From positions 1-50,767 of the IMG/VR virus record IMGVR_UViG_3300011113_000109: a stretch of 50,767 nt of DNA; one strand, 5' to 3'. Position numbers and translations under genes: made by a program. This stretch comes from a virus. A model generated the notes under the pieces. It saw nothing but the letters and a program-made list of their open reading frames with translations, did not search any database and was not told where the DNA came from. Below are positions 27,973 to 36,400 of this stretch, in pieces (positions within the stretch are counted from its first letter, which is position 1; every line of letters begins with the position of its first letter).

Positions 27973-28696
27973 CCAGAGGATCATTAAATTCAGGGCAAAG
28001 CCCTTTATAGGGACACCAGTTACAAAACTCATTTCTTGTGGCGGTTAGATCTGTTTTTTTTGCTTTTCTTATTTTCCAGACTTCATTAATTAAGTTCCTA
28101 GTATAGGCTGCTATTTGGTTTGAAGTATAGTTTATGTCTACCAAGTTTCCAGTTATTGGATAGTAGTGAGCCACAGTAATATTTTTAATAGGTACTTGGT
28201 ACATCTTATGAATGGCATAAGTGTAACCCTTCAGTTGAGTGTCTTGATATAGTTCTACTTTAGTTTTTTCTTTTTTTGAAGTCTTATAATCAATAATTAG
28301 ATAAGTGTTATTCTTACCCTTTATAACCCTGTCTATTACACCGTTAAGCTTAATATCTTTATCCAGTTCCACTTCAAAAGGAAGCTCTGTAGCTACGGTT
28401 TCTCCCAGTTTTTTATTGAACTGAAAGAAGTTTTTTATGCATACAAGATCTTTCCCAAAATAATCTGAAGAAATTTTATACCCAGCTATAATGGACTCTG
28501 AGAGCTTTACCATGTCTTTTTCAGATGTCAGCTTATATCCATCCTCAAAGATTTTGTGTATGTATGAGCCGAACTGCAAAGCTTCTGTGTTGGCATCGTC
28601 AGGCTCTTGAAGATAATCAACATACTTATACTTATATTTTAACCTACACTGTTTAAAAGTTTTAAACTTCGACTCTGATATCTTGTCTATGTGCAT
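27914..28696 (-). CDS. PD-(D/E)XK nuclease with Fe-S-type cysteines (Cas4/RecB-like)
   Basis: This is a 260-residue protein. The nuclease core shows LNGVIDRVIKGKNNTYLII followed by DYKTS, giving the D...(D)xK motif, and later Gln and Tyr as in motif IV (YQDTQLKGYTYA). An N-terminal Cys (FKQCRLKYKYKY, residue ~17) and a C-terminal FCNWCPYKGLC cluster match the four-Cys 4Fe-4S clamp of Cas4, AddB and related exonucleases. I chose the ATG at 28696 because AGGAG lies five bases upstream; the longer frame to 28714 lacks this. It probably acts in phage DNA recombination or end processing. Its start codon overlaps that of the divergent primase gene. Confidence 0.85.
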   Translation of the reverse strand: MHIDKISESKFKTFKQCRLKYKYKYVDYLQEPDDANTEALQFGSYIHKIFEDGYKLTSEKDMVKLSESIIAGYKISSDYFGKDLVCIKNFFQFNKKLGETVATELPFEVELDKDIKLNGVIDRVIKGKNNTYLIIDYKTSKKEKTKVELYQDTQLKGYTYAIHKMYQVPIKNITVAHYYPITGNLVDINYTSNQIAAYTRNLINEVWKIRKAKKTDLTATRNEFCNWCPYKGLCPEFNDPLVIEESLKKLKASSKASNDQ

Positions 28697-29678
28697 GATT
28701 GCTCCTGAATTCATTAAAGACTACATTTTAAATAAGTTCTCGGATACTGGGAAAATATCAGCCAGTGGAAGAGAGTTTATTATGGAATCCGTATTCGTAG
28801 AAAATGACTGGAAGCGTCACATGAGCATCAACCTAGAAACTGGGTTGTGGCAGGACTTTAAGTCTGGAGAGAAGGGAAACTTTGTTAGTCTCTATGCTTA
28901 TGTAGAGAACTTGCCTTACCAACAGGCTCAGATCCGACTCATAACTAAAAACTTTGATTCCATCACTTTTGATAAGAATCTTCAACTAAGTTCCACAAAA
29001 ACAATTAAAAATGAGAGCTTAGACTCTATCATTGAGATATCGTCTGATATGTCCTTTGCAACCTCTGAAGAAGAGCGAGCTTGGAGTTACCTACACAGTC
29101 GATGCCTCTTTGATTTAGACGATTCTAAAAAATACTTTATCTCTAGTAATCCACGATTTTCTGGAAGAGTTATAATCCCATTTGAGAAGGATGGGTTTAT
29201 GTACTACTTCCAGGCGCGGACCCTAACCGATCAGAAGCCTAAGTATCTAAACCCAACCTACTACAATAATCTTAGGGTTTCTGATGTACTGTATCCTTTT
29301 GATGAGGATGCTGAATACCTTGTTGTTTGCGAAGGACCCATAGACGCTATCTCACTCCAAATTCAAGGAGTTAACGCTACATCGACTCAAGGATGTCATG
29401 TTAGTCGTTCTCAAGTAGAAGCCCTAAGAGGTTTTAAAGGCAAAATCATTGTGGGATTTGACAATGATATCGCAGGACAAGGCGGGAGGGAATCGTTTGA
29501 TACTTTGCGTAAAAGTTTAATGATGCAAACCTTATGGCATTGTTCTCCCCCAAAAGGCCATAAGGATTGGAACTCCGCTCACACGAAGTTTGAAGATCTT
29601 CACGCTTGGATAAGTATTAATGCAAAGCCTATGGATGATTACTTCTTCATTCAGGAAATGATAAAGTACATGGGCTGA
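28695..29678 (+). CDS. DNA primase with Toprim domain (gp61-like)
   Basis: This ~327-residue protein has the Toprim motifs of DnaG/gp61-type primases in its C-terminal half: YLVVCEGPIDAISLQ (catalytic Glu) and VGFDNDIAGQGGRES (DxD). The N-terminal domain (WQDFKSGEKGNFVSLYAYVE) matches the primase zinc-domain layout but lacks obvious paired Cys, so the zinc may be absent. In-frame starts at 28689 (ATG), 28695 (ATG) and 28683 (TTG) are all possible, and no SD precedes any. It would make primers for lagging-strand synthesis with a helicase encoded elsewhere. The 3' end overlaps the convergent gene by 28 bases. Confidence 0.87.
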   Translation: MIAPEFIKDYILNKFSDTGKISASGREFIMESVFVENDWKRHMSINLETGLWQDFKSGEKGNFVSLYAYVENLPYQQAQIRLITKNFDSITFDKNLQLSSTKTIKNESLDSIIEISSDMSFATSEEERAWSYLHSRCLFDLDDSKKYFISSNPRFSGRVIIPFEKDGFMYYFQARTLTDQKPKYLNPTYYNNLRVSDVLYPFDEDAEYLVVCEGPIDAISLQIQGVNATSTQGCHVSRSQVEALRGFKGKIIVGFDNDIAGQGGRESFDTLRKSLMMQTLWHCSPPKGHKDWNSAHTKFEDLHAWISINAKPMDDYFFIQEMIKYMG

Positions 29679-30604
29679 GTTACAATAGTCTGGTCTAATA
29701 GATTGTACTTACAAGTTAAACAGTAAGTACCAACGATACCCCCAAAACTAGCAACGCTTGGGTGAGTTACAAGTTTTGTTGTATCAAATAAGAAGGTCAT
29801 TGTGTTCCCGTCTGTAATATTGACAAGAGAAGAAGTATGAGAGAATCCTGAAACTTCTACTCTAGCAGGTAATGTCATAGTATCATCGTTTATCTTTTCG
29901 ATTTTAAACATTGCAGACACTATGGCTGAATCTTTGAACACATTCCTCATAGATTCGTCAATGATTCTATTTCCAATATTAACATCCGTAGTTACCTGTA
30001 AATCTACTTTAGAATCTAGTTTTATATGTTTGTTAATTAATCTATTTTGTGAAGTTAGTAGTAAGGGTTCTGTTACTGTAAAGAAAGTGTCTCTATAAAG
30101 AGTAAAGTTATTTGTTAAAACTTGGTAGTCTGATCCCGCTGTAAACTTTACAGTCCAAACATCAATATAATCAGTTGCTGCTGAAGCAGAGTTCCTTACT
30201 TTAACTGAACTTCCATAGAAATCATATAAACCTGAAGTTGATTGAGTCCCGTCTAAAACACACACATACTGACCTTGTGAAACTCTATAGATTCCACTTG
30301 TCGAGGCTATGTTTGTGGTTGGGTTATAGGAGCTTGGATATAGTGCAGCCCCAGAATCATTAGCAGAAGCACCAAAGTGCATTAAAATTAAGCTAGAAGC
30401 AAGATCAGAATCTATTAAATTAGAACTAGAGTCTATTACTGAACTAGGGGATATATTTGCGAGCCTATTAAAAATAGTGACTCCGCTAATATCGTAGGGA
30501 TCATAAAATTCGCCATTGTTTATGAAATAAACCCGAAGCCCAACCTTTTGGAGTACTCCAGGTCTGTTATTTCTATCTACGATACTGATTCCGTTCAATA
30601 ACAT
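29651..30604 (-). CDS. Virion protein of unknown function
   Basis: This 317-residue beta-rich protein (many Ser/Thr/Val strands, no Cys pairs or catalytic motif) is encoded just downstream of the frameshifted tail chaperone. Its ATG at 30604 lies inside the -1 frame extension, a 32-base overlap. A GAAAGAG stretch upstream may act as SD. Composition and operon position suggest a tail or baseplate structural component. The family is not recognised. Confidence 0.75.
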   Translation of the reverse strand: MLLNGISIVDRNNRPGVLQKVGLRVYFINNGEFYDPYDISGVTIFNRLANISPSSVIDSSSNLIDSDLASSLILMHFGASANDSGAALYPSSYNPTTNIASTSGIYRVSQGQYVCVLDGTQSTSGLYDFYGSSVKVRNSASAATDYIDVWTVKFTAGSDYQVLTNNFTLYRDTFFTVTEPLLLTSQNRLINKHIKLDSKVDLQVTTDVNIGNRIIDESMRNVFKDSAIVSAMFKIEKINDDTMTLPARVEVSGFSHTSSLVNITDGNTMTFLFDTTKLVTHPSVASFGGIVGTYCLTCKYNLLDQTIVTQPMYFIIS

Positions 30605-30773
30605 CTTTTTCTCTTTCCACTTCTTCTTTTAGAAGCTTAATATAAATTGATCTTTCTATTTTATTCATGGATTTTACATCTGAATAAGTAAAACCAACTC
30701 TATGCACTAATATATAGGCTTCTAAAAGTAAGGAATCTAAATTTAATATTGCTTCTAGCTCTCTGAGAAAAAA
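30573..30773 (-). CDS. -1 frame C-terminal extension of the tail chaperone (64 residues)
   Basis: An open frame without a suitable start runs leftward from the slippery site at 30767-30773 to a TAG at 30573-30575. Joined to the zero-frame protein after its Phe-Phe, it adds 64 residues beginning LRELEAILNLDSLLLEAY and including VGFTYSDVKSMNKIERS. The extension is helical and charged. Its 'FT..d...M...ER..yi..L..E' pattern is typical of the T part of tail chaperones (lambda G-GT type) and of small helical tail-chaperone proteins. The fused product would be 304 residues. An internal ATG at 30668 could give a 31-residue peptide instead. I consider frameshift expression likely but unproven. Confidence 0.72.
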   Translation of the reverse strand, partial: FFLRELEAILNLDSLLLEAYILVHRVGFTYSDVKSMNKIERSIYIKLLKEEVEREKDVIERNQYRR

Positions 30774-31486
30774 TCAGAAGTGATGGGAAGTTCTAACACA
30801 TTAACATGAGAGCAGGAATTACAAGTAAACCCTACTTTAGTGTTTACCCCTATATCTGATTTCATAGATAAAATTATCTTCTTGACATCTTTTGATGGAA
30901 GTTTTTGAATAACCTCTGATATGACGCTCTTATCTGAAATACCATCAATTTCTTCCACAAATCTCCATAGGTTAGTTATTCCCACTGCTTGATCAACAAA
31001 ATAATTTTCATCTTTGTTTTTCATTAAACGGACTTTTGCCTTCTTTTTAATTCCAGTCAGAAAAACCTCGATAGGATCCTGGAAAGAATCATCTGCATAT
31101 TTAATATCCAGTTCTGATATTTTAACAGAAGCTTTATTTTCTATTTTACAGTTCTGGCAATGTAAGGTGAAGTTGTACTCATCTCCATAAGAAACTTCTC
31201 TAAGCTTGAGAAGAAGAAACATCTTATCTGCTGGAATTAAATCATTTATAGGTAGGTTTGATACGCATCTAGAAAGCACTATTCCTAATGGGTCAGAACC
31301 CTTACTAGTTGCAATAGTCTTTTCGTCTTCAAAGTTCATTGGACGAATTGTTATTGGTTTACTTGGATCTATGCTTGAGTAGATCTTTCCTAGACTTGGT
31401 ATCTTGATTTCTGTTTCTGAATTAAGTGGCAGAAACTCCAATATTTTATTTACTAAATCTTCTTTTTTATCTTGAGTTTGGTTCAT
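30755..31486 (-). CDS. Baseplate/tail assembly chaperone, T4 gp26-like, with zinc-ribbon Cys pairs
   Basis: This 243-residue protein begins with a short helical lead and a beta strand (TEIKIPSLGKIYSSIDP), then an IRPMNFEDEKTIATSKG segment. Two Cys pairs (LHCQNCKIEN near residue 115 and TCNSCSHVNV near residue 220) look like a zinc ribbon. The layout matches T4-like baseplate hub assembly proteins (T4_baseplate/gp26 type). An SD (TAGGATT) precedes the ATG. The last codons contain the -1 slippery heptamer. The likely role is to chaperone tape-measure/hub assembly, with short and frameshifted long forms. Confidence 0.82.
   Translation of the reverse strand: MNQTQDKKEDLVNKILEFLPLNSETEIKIPSLGKIYSSIDPSKPITIRPMNFEDEKTIATSKGSDPLGIVLSRCVSNLPINDLIPADKMFLLLKLREVSYGDEYNFTLHCQNCKIENKASVKISELDIKYADDSFQDPIEVFLTGIKKKAKVRLMKNKDENYFVDQAVGITNLWRFVEEIDGISDKSVISEVIQKLPSKDVKKIILSMKSDIGVNTKVGFTCNSCSHVNVLELPITSDFFSES
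30767..30773 (-). other. -1 ribosomal frameshift slippery site T TTT TTC
   Basis: On the minus strand the zero-frame codons read GAT TTT TTC TCA. The heptamer T TTT TTC fits the X XXY YYZ rule exactly, so both tRNAs can re-pair as TTT TTT after a -1 slip. The zero frame ends four codons later at TAG 30755-30757, and the -1 frame stays open for 64 codons. The position, at the end of a chaperone gene upstream of the tape measure, is where contractile and siphoviral tails commonly use programmed frameshifting. Confidence 0.72.
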
Positions 31487-31518
31487 AATATAATCCTAAC
31501 TATACTATAATAGTATAA
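31487..31518. promoter_or_regulatory. Divergent promoter with 17-bp palindrome
   Basis: This 32-base gap separates the minus-strand chaperone and the plus-strand helicase. Positions 31501-31517 are a perfect palindrome with 8-bp arms around one base (TATACTAT-A-ATAGTATA). It supplies TATAAT (31506-31511) for the plus strand and TATTAT for the minus strand. The plus-strand ATG starts seven bases after TATAAT, with no SD, so the helicase mRNA may be leaderless. The minus-strand gene has an SD. No convincing -35 is seen in either direction. Confidence 0.5.
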
Positions 31519-32883
31519 ATGAGAATTATAGTTAAAAACCTTACATCTAAAATTGAAACTGATAATCCTCAATTATTCGAGGCACTTTACAAACTATATA
31601 CAATTAAAGTTCCAGGATCCGAGTTTTCTAGCGCGTACAGAAAGCATCATTGGGACGGTAACAAACACTTCATAACTAAATCTGGAGTTTTTAATAGTGG
31701 ATTACTTCAAAGATTGTTATCCGACCTGAAGAAAATTAACTGCATACCTGAAATAAAGTACGAGGAGCAAGATCAAAAAAAAGTTAATGATTACCTCGTT
31801 CCAAATTATAAATTTTACGATTACCAGGAAGATTTAATTAAAAAAGCTTTAGATAAAAAACGCGCTGTAATAAAATCTCCGACAGGATCAGGAAAAACTT
31901 TAATTTTAGCGGGGTTGATACAAGCATTATCACCCAGGCGCATGGTGATTTTATTTAATTCTAAACAACTTCTAACTCAAACATATGATTTCCTAAAGAA
32001 GGAAATTGGATTCTCTGATGTTGGTCTTTGTTTTGGTGAAGGTTTTATTGAGGGGAAAATAATGCTTTGCACGGTTCAAAGCATAGAAAGAATAATTGAT
32101 ACTCATCTTTTAGAAGCAGAAGTATTATTTGTAGATGAGTGCCATGAGTTCTCTAAAGGTAAGATGGCTCTAGCCGCAATAGAATCCTTTCCCAAAGCCC
32201 TCTATCGATTTGGTCTTACGGCAACACCCCCAAGTGATGAGATGCGTCTATACGCCTTGGAGGGCGCATTAGGACCAATCGTAGAGGTCGTGGACACTAA
32301 TACCTTGGTAGAAGAAGGACATTTAACCAAGCCAATTATCCAGCTAATAAATAGAAAGTATGATGCCAGCGGATTAGACGATCAAATGACCTATCGAGAA
32401 GTTTACGATGCATATATTGTAAACAACAATGAGCGAAACGAAATAATCGTAAACATTGTAAATACGATTCATACTTCTCACCCAAAAGCTAAGATATTAA
32501 TACTAACCAAGTCTCTGGAACATGGTAGGCTTTTAGAAAAAAAGATATCAAACTCGCAATTCCTTGAAGGCGCGGATGATATTGCTACCCGTTACAAAAC
32601 CATAAATAAATTTAGAAAAGCCAGTAAAGTATCTGTTCTTATCGGAACTAACATTCTACAAACAGGGGTAAATATCAAAGAGATTACTCACTTTATTAAT
32701 GCTAGGGGTCTTATGAGTGAGATTGCAACATTACAGGCGTTAGGCCGAGCTTTAAGGAAGCATGAGTCCAAAGAAAAAGTTTTTATTTACGATTTCATGG
32801 ACAAAGAAAAATATTTAGTAAAGCACTCCAAGAAACGCAAAAAATACTACGAAGACGAAGGGCACGAAGTAACAACATTATGA
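31519..32883 (+). CDS. uvsW: UvsW-like SF2 DNA/RNA helicase
   Basis: This 454-residue protein has an N-terminal UvsW-type domain (GSEFSSAYRKHHWDGNKHF). It is followed by SF2 motifs: Walker A SPTGSGKT at residues 120-127, DECH at 206-209, GLTATP at 232-237, and C-terminal QALGRALRKH (motif VI). UvsW unwinds branched DNA and R-loops and drives the shift from origin- to recombination-dependent replication in T4. It overlaps the next small gene by four bases (ATGA). No SD precedes the ATG; see the divergent palindromic promoter upstream. Confidence 0.92.
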   Translation: MRIIVKNLTSKIETDNPQLFEALYKLYTIKVPGSEFSSAYRKHHWDGNKHFITKSGVFNSGLLQRLLSDLKKINCIPEIKYEEQDQKKVNDYLVPNYKFYDYQEDLIKKALDKKRAVIKSPTGSGKTLILAGLIQALSPRRMVILFNSKQLLTQTYDFLKKEIGFSDVGLCFGEGFIEGKIMLCTVQSIERIIDTHLLEAEVLFVDECHEFSKGKMALAAIESFPKALYRFGLTATPPSDEMRLYALEGALGPIVEVVDTNTLVEEGHLTKPIIQLINRKYDASGLDDQMTYREVYDAYIVNNNERNEIIVNIVNTIHTSHPKAKILILTKSLEHGRLLEKKISNSQFLEGADDIATRYKTINKFRKASKVSVLIGTNILQTGVNIKEITHFINARGLMSEIATLQALGRALRKHESKEKVFIYDFMDKEKYLVKHSKKRKKYYEDEGHEVTTL

Positions 32884-33107
32884 AATCAGAAAATGATATA
32901 AAAAAAGAATTAGTTAGCTTTACTGATACAGAAAAACAAACATTTAGATTTGTTGAAAAAGAATTACAATTAATTCAAGCAAGTAATTCTTTATCAGAAG
33001 ATAATGTTAAAAAACTAACGAATGTTATTACTCAATTAAATTCTCTTAAAGAATCTTATTTTTGGAGACTACTGAGAGCGGCTAAACAAAATCATATGAT
33101 TGATTGA
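32880..33107 (+). CDS. Small helical protein downstream of uvsW
   Basis: This 75-residue protein is translated by ATGA overlap with the helicase gene. It is charged and helical (TDTEKQTFRFVEKELQLIQ, and a C-terminal FWRLLRAAKQNH). T4 also has a small gene just after uvsW (uvsW.1), but I see no sequence evidence of homology. The stop codon abuts the stop of the convergent gene with no base between, leaving no room for a terminator. Confidence 0.75.
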   Translation: MKSENDIKKELVSFTDTEKQTFRFVEKELQLIQASNSLSEDNVKKLTNVITQLNSLKESYFWRLLRAAKQNHMID

Positions 33108-33455
33108 TTATTTAGTTTTTATTTTATCTATTTCCATCTCAAGTCTTTGAGAAATCTTAAGAACTTCCCGTGTAGTTTCTTGAAGTTCTTTTTGATTCTC
33201 TAATGCAACCTTCAACAACTCTTTTTGATTCTCAAGTATTTGCTCCATTTTAATTCCGGCTTGAGCATCATACTTTCCTCTTAAATCAGCATTTATTTCA
33301 TTTTTAAGAGATATAAGTTTTTGTTCTACTTCTATTTTTGCTGAATCACAGTGATCAGTTGCACGATATTCAATATACCCAGCAACAGATCCCACGCAAG
33401 CTATTACCACCAAAGTCATTTTGACCATATCTTGAGTTACTGAATTTATTGGCAT
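33108..33455 (-). CDS. Membrane-anchored coiled-coil protein
   Basis: This 115-residue protein has an N-terminal hydrophobic segment at about residues 12-28 (MVKMTLVVIACVGSVAGYI). A long charged heptad-like helix follows (VEQKLISLKNEINADL, then ENQKELLKVALENQKELQE), in which ENQKEL is repeated. I use the ATG at 33455, just after the upstream stop. A longer frame starts at 33479 inside the fibre gene. Topology (one membrane segment plus periplasmic coiled coil) resembles an inner-membrane spanin (Rz) or a holin-like accessory protein. The lysis role is inference, and no endolysin is seen in the window. Confidence 0.7.
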   Translation of the reverse strand: MPINSVTQDMVKMTLVVIACVGSVAGYIEYRATDHCDSAKIEVEQKLISLKNEINADLRGKYDAQAGIKMEQILENQKELLKVALENQKELQETTREVLKISQRLEMEIDKIKTK

Positions 33456-33456
33456 A

Positions 33457-36400
33457 TTAATATCTCTCTTGAATTGCATCGAAGGTATATGCGATGTAAT
33501 CTACATCAAAGTTCCTGGCTGTTGTAGTTGTCGGAGTTATATTGAATCCTGGAAGGACAGCTATTCCAGCTAGTGGTATTGTATTTGAAACATTGGTTTC
33601 ATTAGCAACTAACACATCATTTATATAGAATTGAACATTGTTTAAATCTTTTATAAAAATTCTAAAAGTATCAGGATCAGCAGTATTTTGATAAGTAATT
33701 CCAGTGTTTATTCTTCTTTCAGCAGAGGCTCTTCTAGTTACGGCATCCCAGGTTCCGCTTGCTGCTGCTCTTTCAAAATAGAATCCGTTTACTGGTGTTA
33801 TTGTAGTCAAGTCTGAAGTTAAGCCAAGTTGTACAGTATGATCAGTACCTGTAGTTGAAGCTCTTCCTCTAAGTTTAAATTCAACACAATGTTCTGTTAA
33901 TACTGTAGTGTTGGTTCCTGCATTAAGAGGATAGAAAGACGCTACTTGGTTGGCTGTAGTTCCTGAAGCTCTTCTGAAAGCTCCCATTGAACCAGAGAAA
34001 GTAGTGGCAGCTAATGCAGTTATAGATCCGTTTGTAAATGACCATCCTGCATATCCAGCCTCTCCTGTTTCAGTGGATCCCTGAATGAAATCATCAAATA
34101 CTGCATTAGTATCAGAATCCATAGTATCTCCACCATAGTCTCTATCGTGAGATAATACTACCCATTCACTTCCTGTAGAAAGAAGTTCTACTTGTTCTCT
34201 AGGCATTCTCATTTTTACCCTATTTAAAATAGTAGTTATTGATCCTCCAGAAACTGTAACTACTTGACCACTTGTATCTACTTTTATTATACTCATCTGC
34301 TTACCTTGGCAAGTATTTGCTGCTGGTAAAGTAAGATTCATAGGTCCATTAACTGCACTTGCAAACCAATGATCAATATCAGTTGTTAGCGTTACTGAAG
34401 TTGCAGTAATAGTAGAAACTTCATTCCAATTTGGTTTCCATTCTCCAGTAGAAACATATTTTAAGTTATGGCTTTTTGATGGAGCAGTGGAATTTACAGT
34501 GGTGCTTTGAATTTTATTAGCATTCCAAATTGCAGAAGCATAGTTAGCAGATACTGTAAAGTTACCACCAGCACCTCCATCATTAGAACTTAATCCTCCA
34601 TTAGCAACTAAAACTCTTTCATTAGTTAAAGTAGCATCTGTTGCTAATGTTAAATACTGGGCTGTTGTGGGTGCTCCTCCTCCCGCACCAGCTACTGTAC
34701 TAGAAGGAATTATTGACCAATTATCTCCAACACTATCATAATAAATTAAATCACCATTACTGACAGGAGATGTTCCTTCTAAACTTTTTGAAAACATTAC
34801 ACCCGCAGTCCAAATTGGGCTAGTATTATCTGCGTTTAATGTATAAGTAGAATTAGCACCCCCATCAATTCCAGTTAAACCAGTTCCAGCAGTAAATGTT
34901 CGTTCTCCTGTTAATTTAGTATTTGAAGTTAAAGTTAGATAAGTAGCATCTACAGGACCAGCATTTACGACATCTGTTGCACTTAATGATAATGTAGAAC
35001 TATAAGCATTTGTTGAACTATTAGCTAATGTAGAACTATAAGCATTTGTTGAACTATAGGAGTTTGTTGAACTATTAGCTAAAGTGGCACTATAGGAGTT
35101 TGTAGCACTTGTTGCATATTGCCAAACAACAGTAGAAGAAGGCAAGTTTAAGAATGTAGTTGCAGAAACTGTTCCACCTTTTATAGTTCCTGAAATATTT
35201 ATAGACTGAACATTCTTGAATGTACTAGTAGTTAAATCATAACTAATCAAGTCTCCGTTCACCAGACTTGAGTTTAAGTTCATTCCTACTATATCATTAA
35301 ACTCAGGAACTGTTTCTATTTTTACATAAATGATTCCATTATTTGCCTGACTACGAACAACATAGCCAACAGGGTGAGCTTCATATGGAGCAGGAGGTCT
35401 AATATTATTTAACTGTCCATTACTTGATACATACAGTATATCTCCACCTGAGAATAAACTAGTATTTAAAGGATCTCCCCCATTTCCACTAACTGCTCCT
35501 TCTGTTACAATGTAACCAAATGCTCCTGCTGCTATAGTTGTATCAGTTAAACCAAAGACATGGTTTGAAAAACCCGGTGCTTCTGGAACATGGGTATTAA
35601 CTGAAGAAAGAGCAGCGACATTTGCAACATCACCTGTAGTTCCAGTTACTGTAACTGGAGTTCCTTTTGGCATTGAAGCAGCCGTGCCATTCTTTACATA
35701 TTTTAAAACTCTTTGAGCATTGTTAGCTTCGTACCATAATAAAGTAGCAGAAGGAAGATTTAAATAAGTAGTTGCAGATAAATTACCTGTTACTGTAAAA
35801 TTATTAGGAGCTTGGGTTGAGTTTAATGAAGATGTAGAACTTAAAGAATAAGTTGAGCTATAAGCATTTGTTGAACTATTAGCTAATGTAGAACTATAAG
35901 CATTTGTTGAACTATAGGAGTTTGTAGCACTTGTTGCAGAACCCCAAGTTACTAAAGAAGAAGGAAGATTTAGATAATTTGCAGCAGAAAGTGAACCACT
36001 AACTGTTGCATTTGAAGACACAGCTAATGAACTAACGCTTGCAGTTCCAGTAACAGCTAAACTTCCTCCTGTGCCTATTGCTAATATACCTCCTCCAACC
36101 ATGGAGATATATCCACCGTTTACAATCTCAAGCCCAACTCCGTTGTATAGTTCTAAAGCACCCCCAGAACCAACTCTTACATCAGCAGCAGCTTGATATT
36201 CACTATCAGTTGTGGAGTATCTTAAAATAGATCCAGCGTTAGGTGCTGGCTGAGGACTAGTAGCAGTTCTTGCTACTCCCGTTATAAGAGTTCTGCCAAT
36301 TATTAAACCATTTGAAGAAACAAATAAAGCTTTTCCATCTGTGTAACCACTTAGAATCAGATCTCCTGACACATCTAAGTTAGTAACATTAGTTAGATTT

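Noticed and set aside
30573-30668. Independent 31-residue gene from the ATG at 30668
   Set aside because: It lacks an SD and omits the well-conserved-looking helical first part; the slippery site explains the whole frame better.
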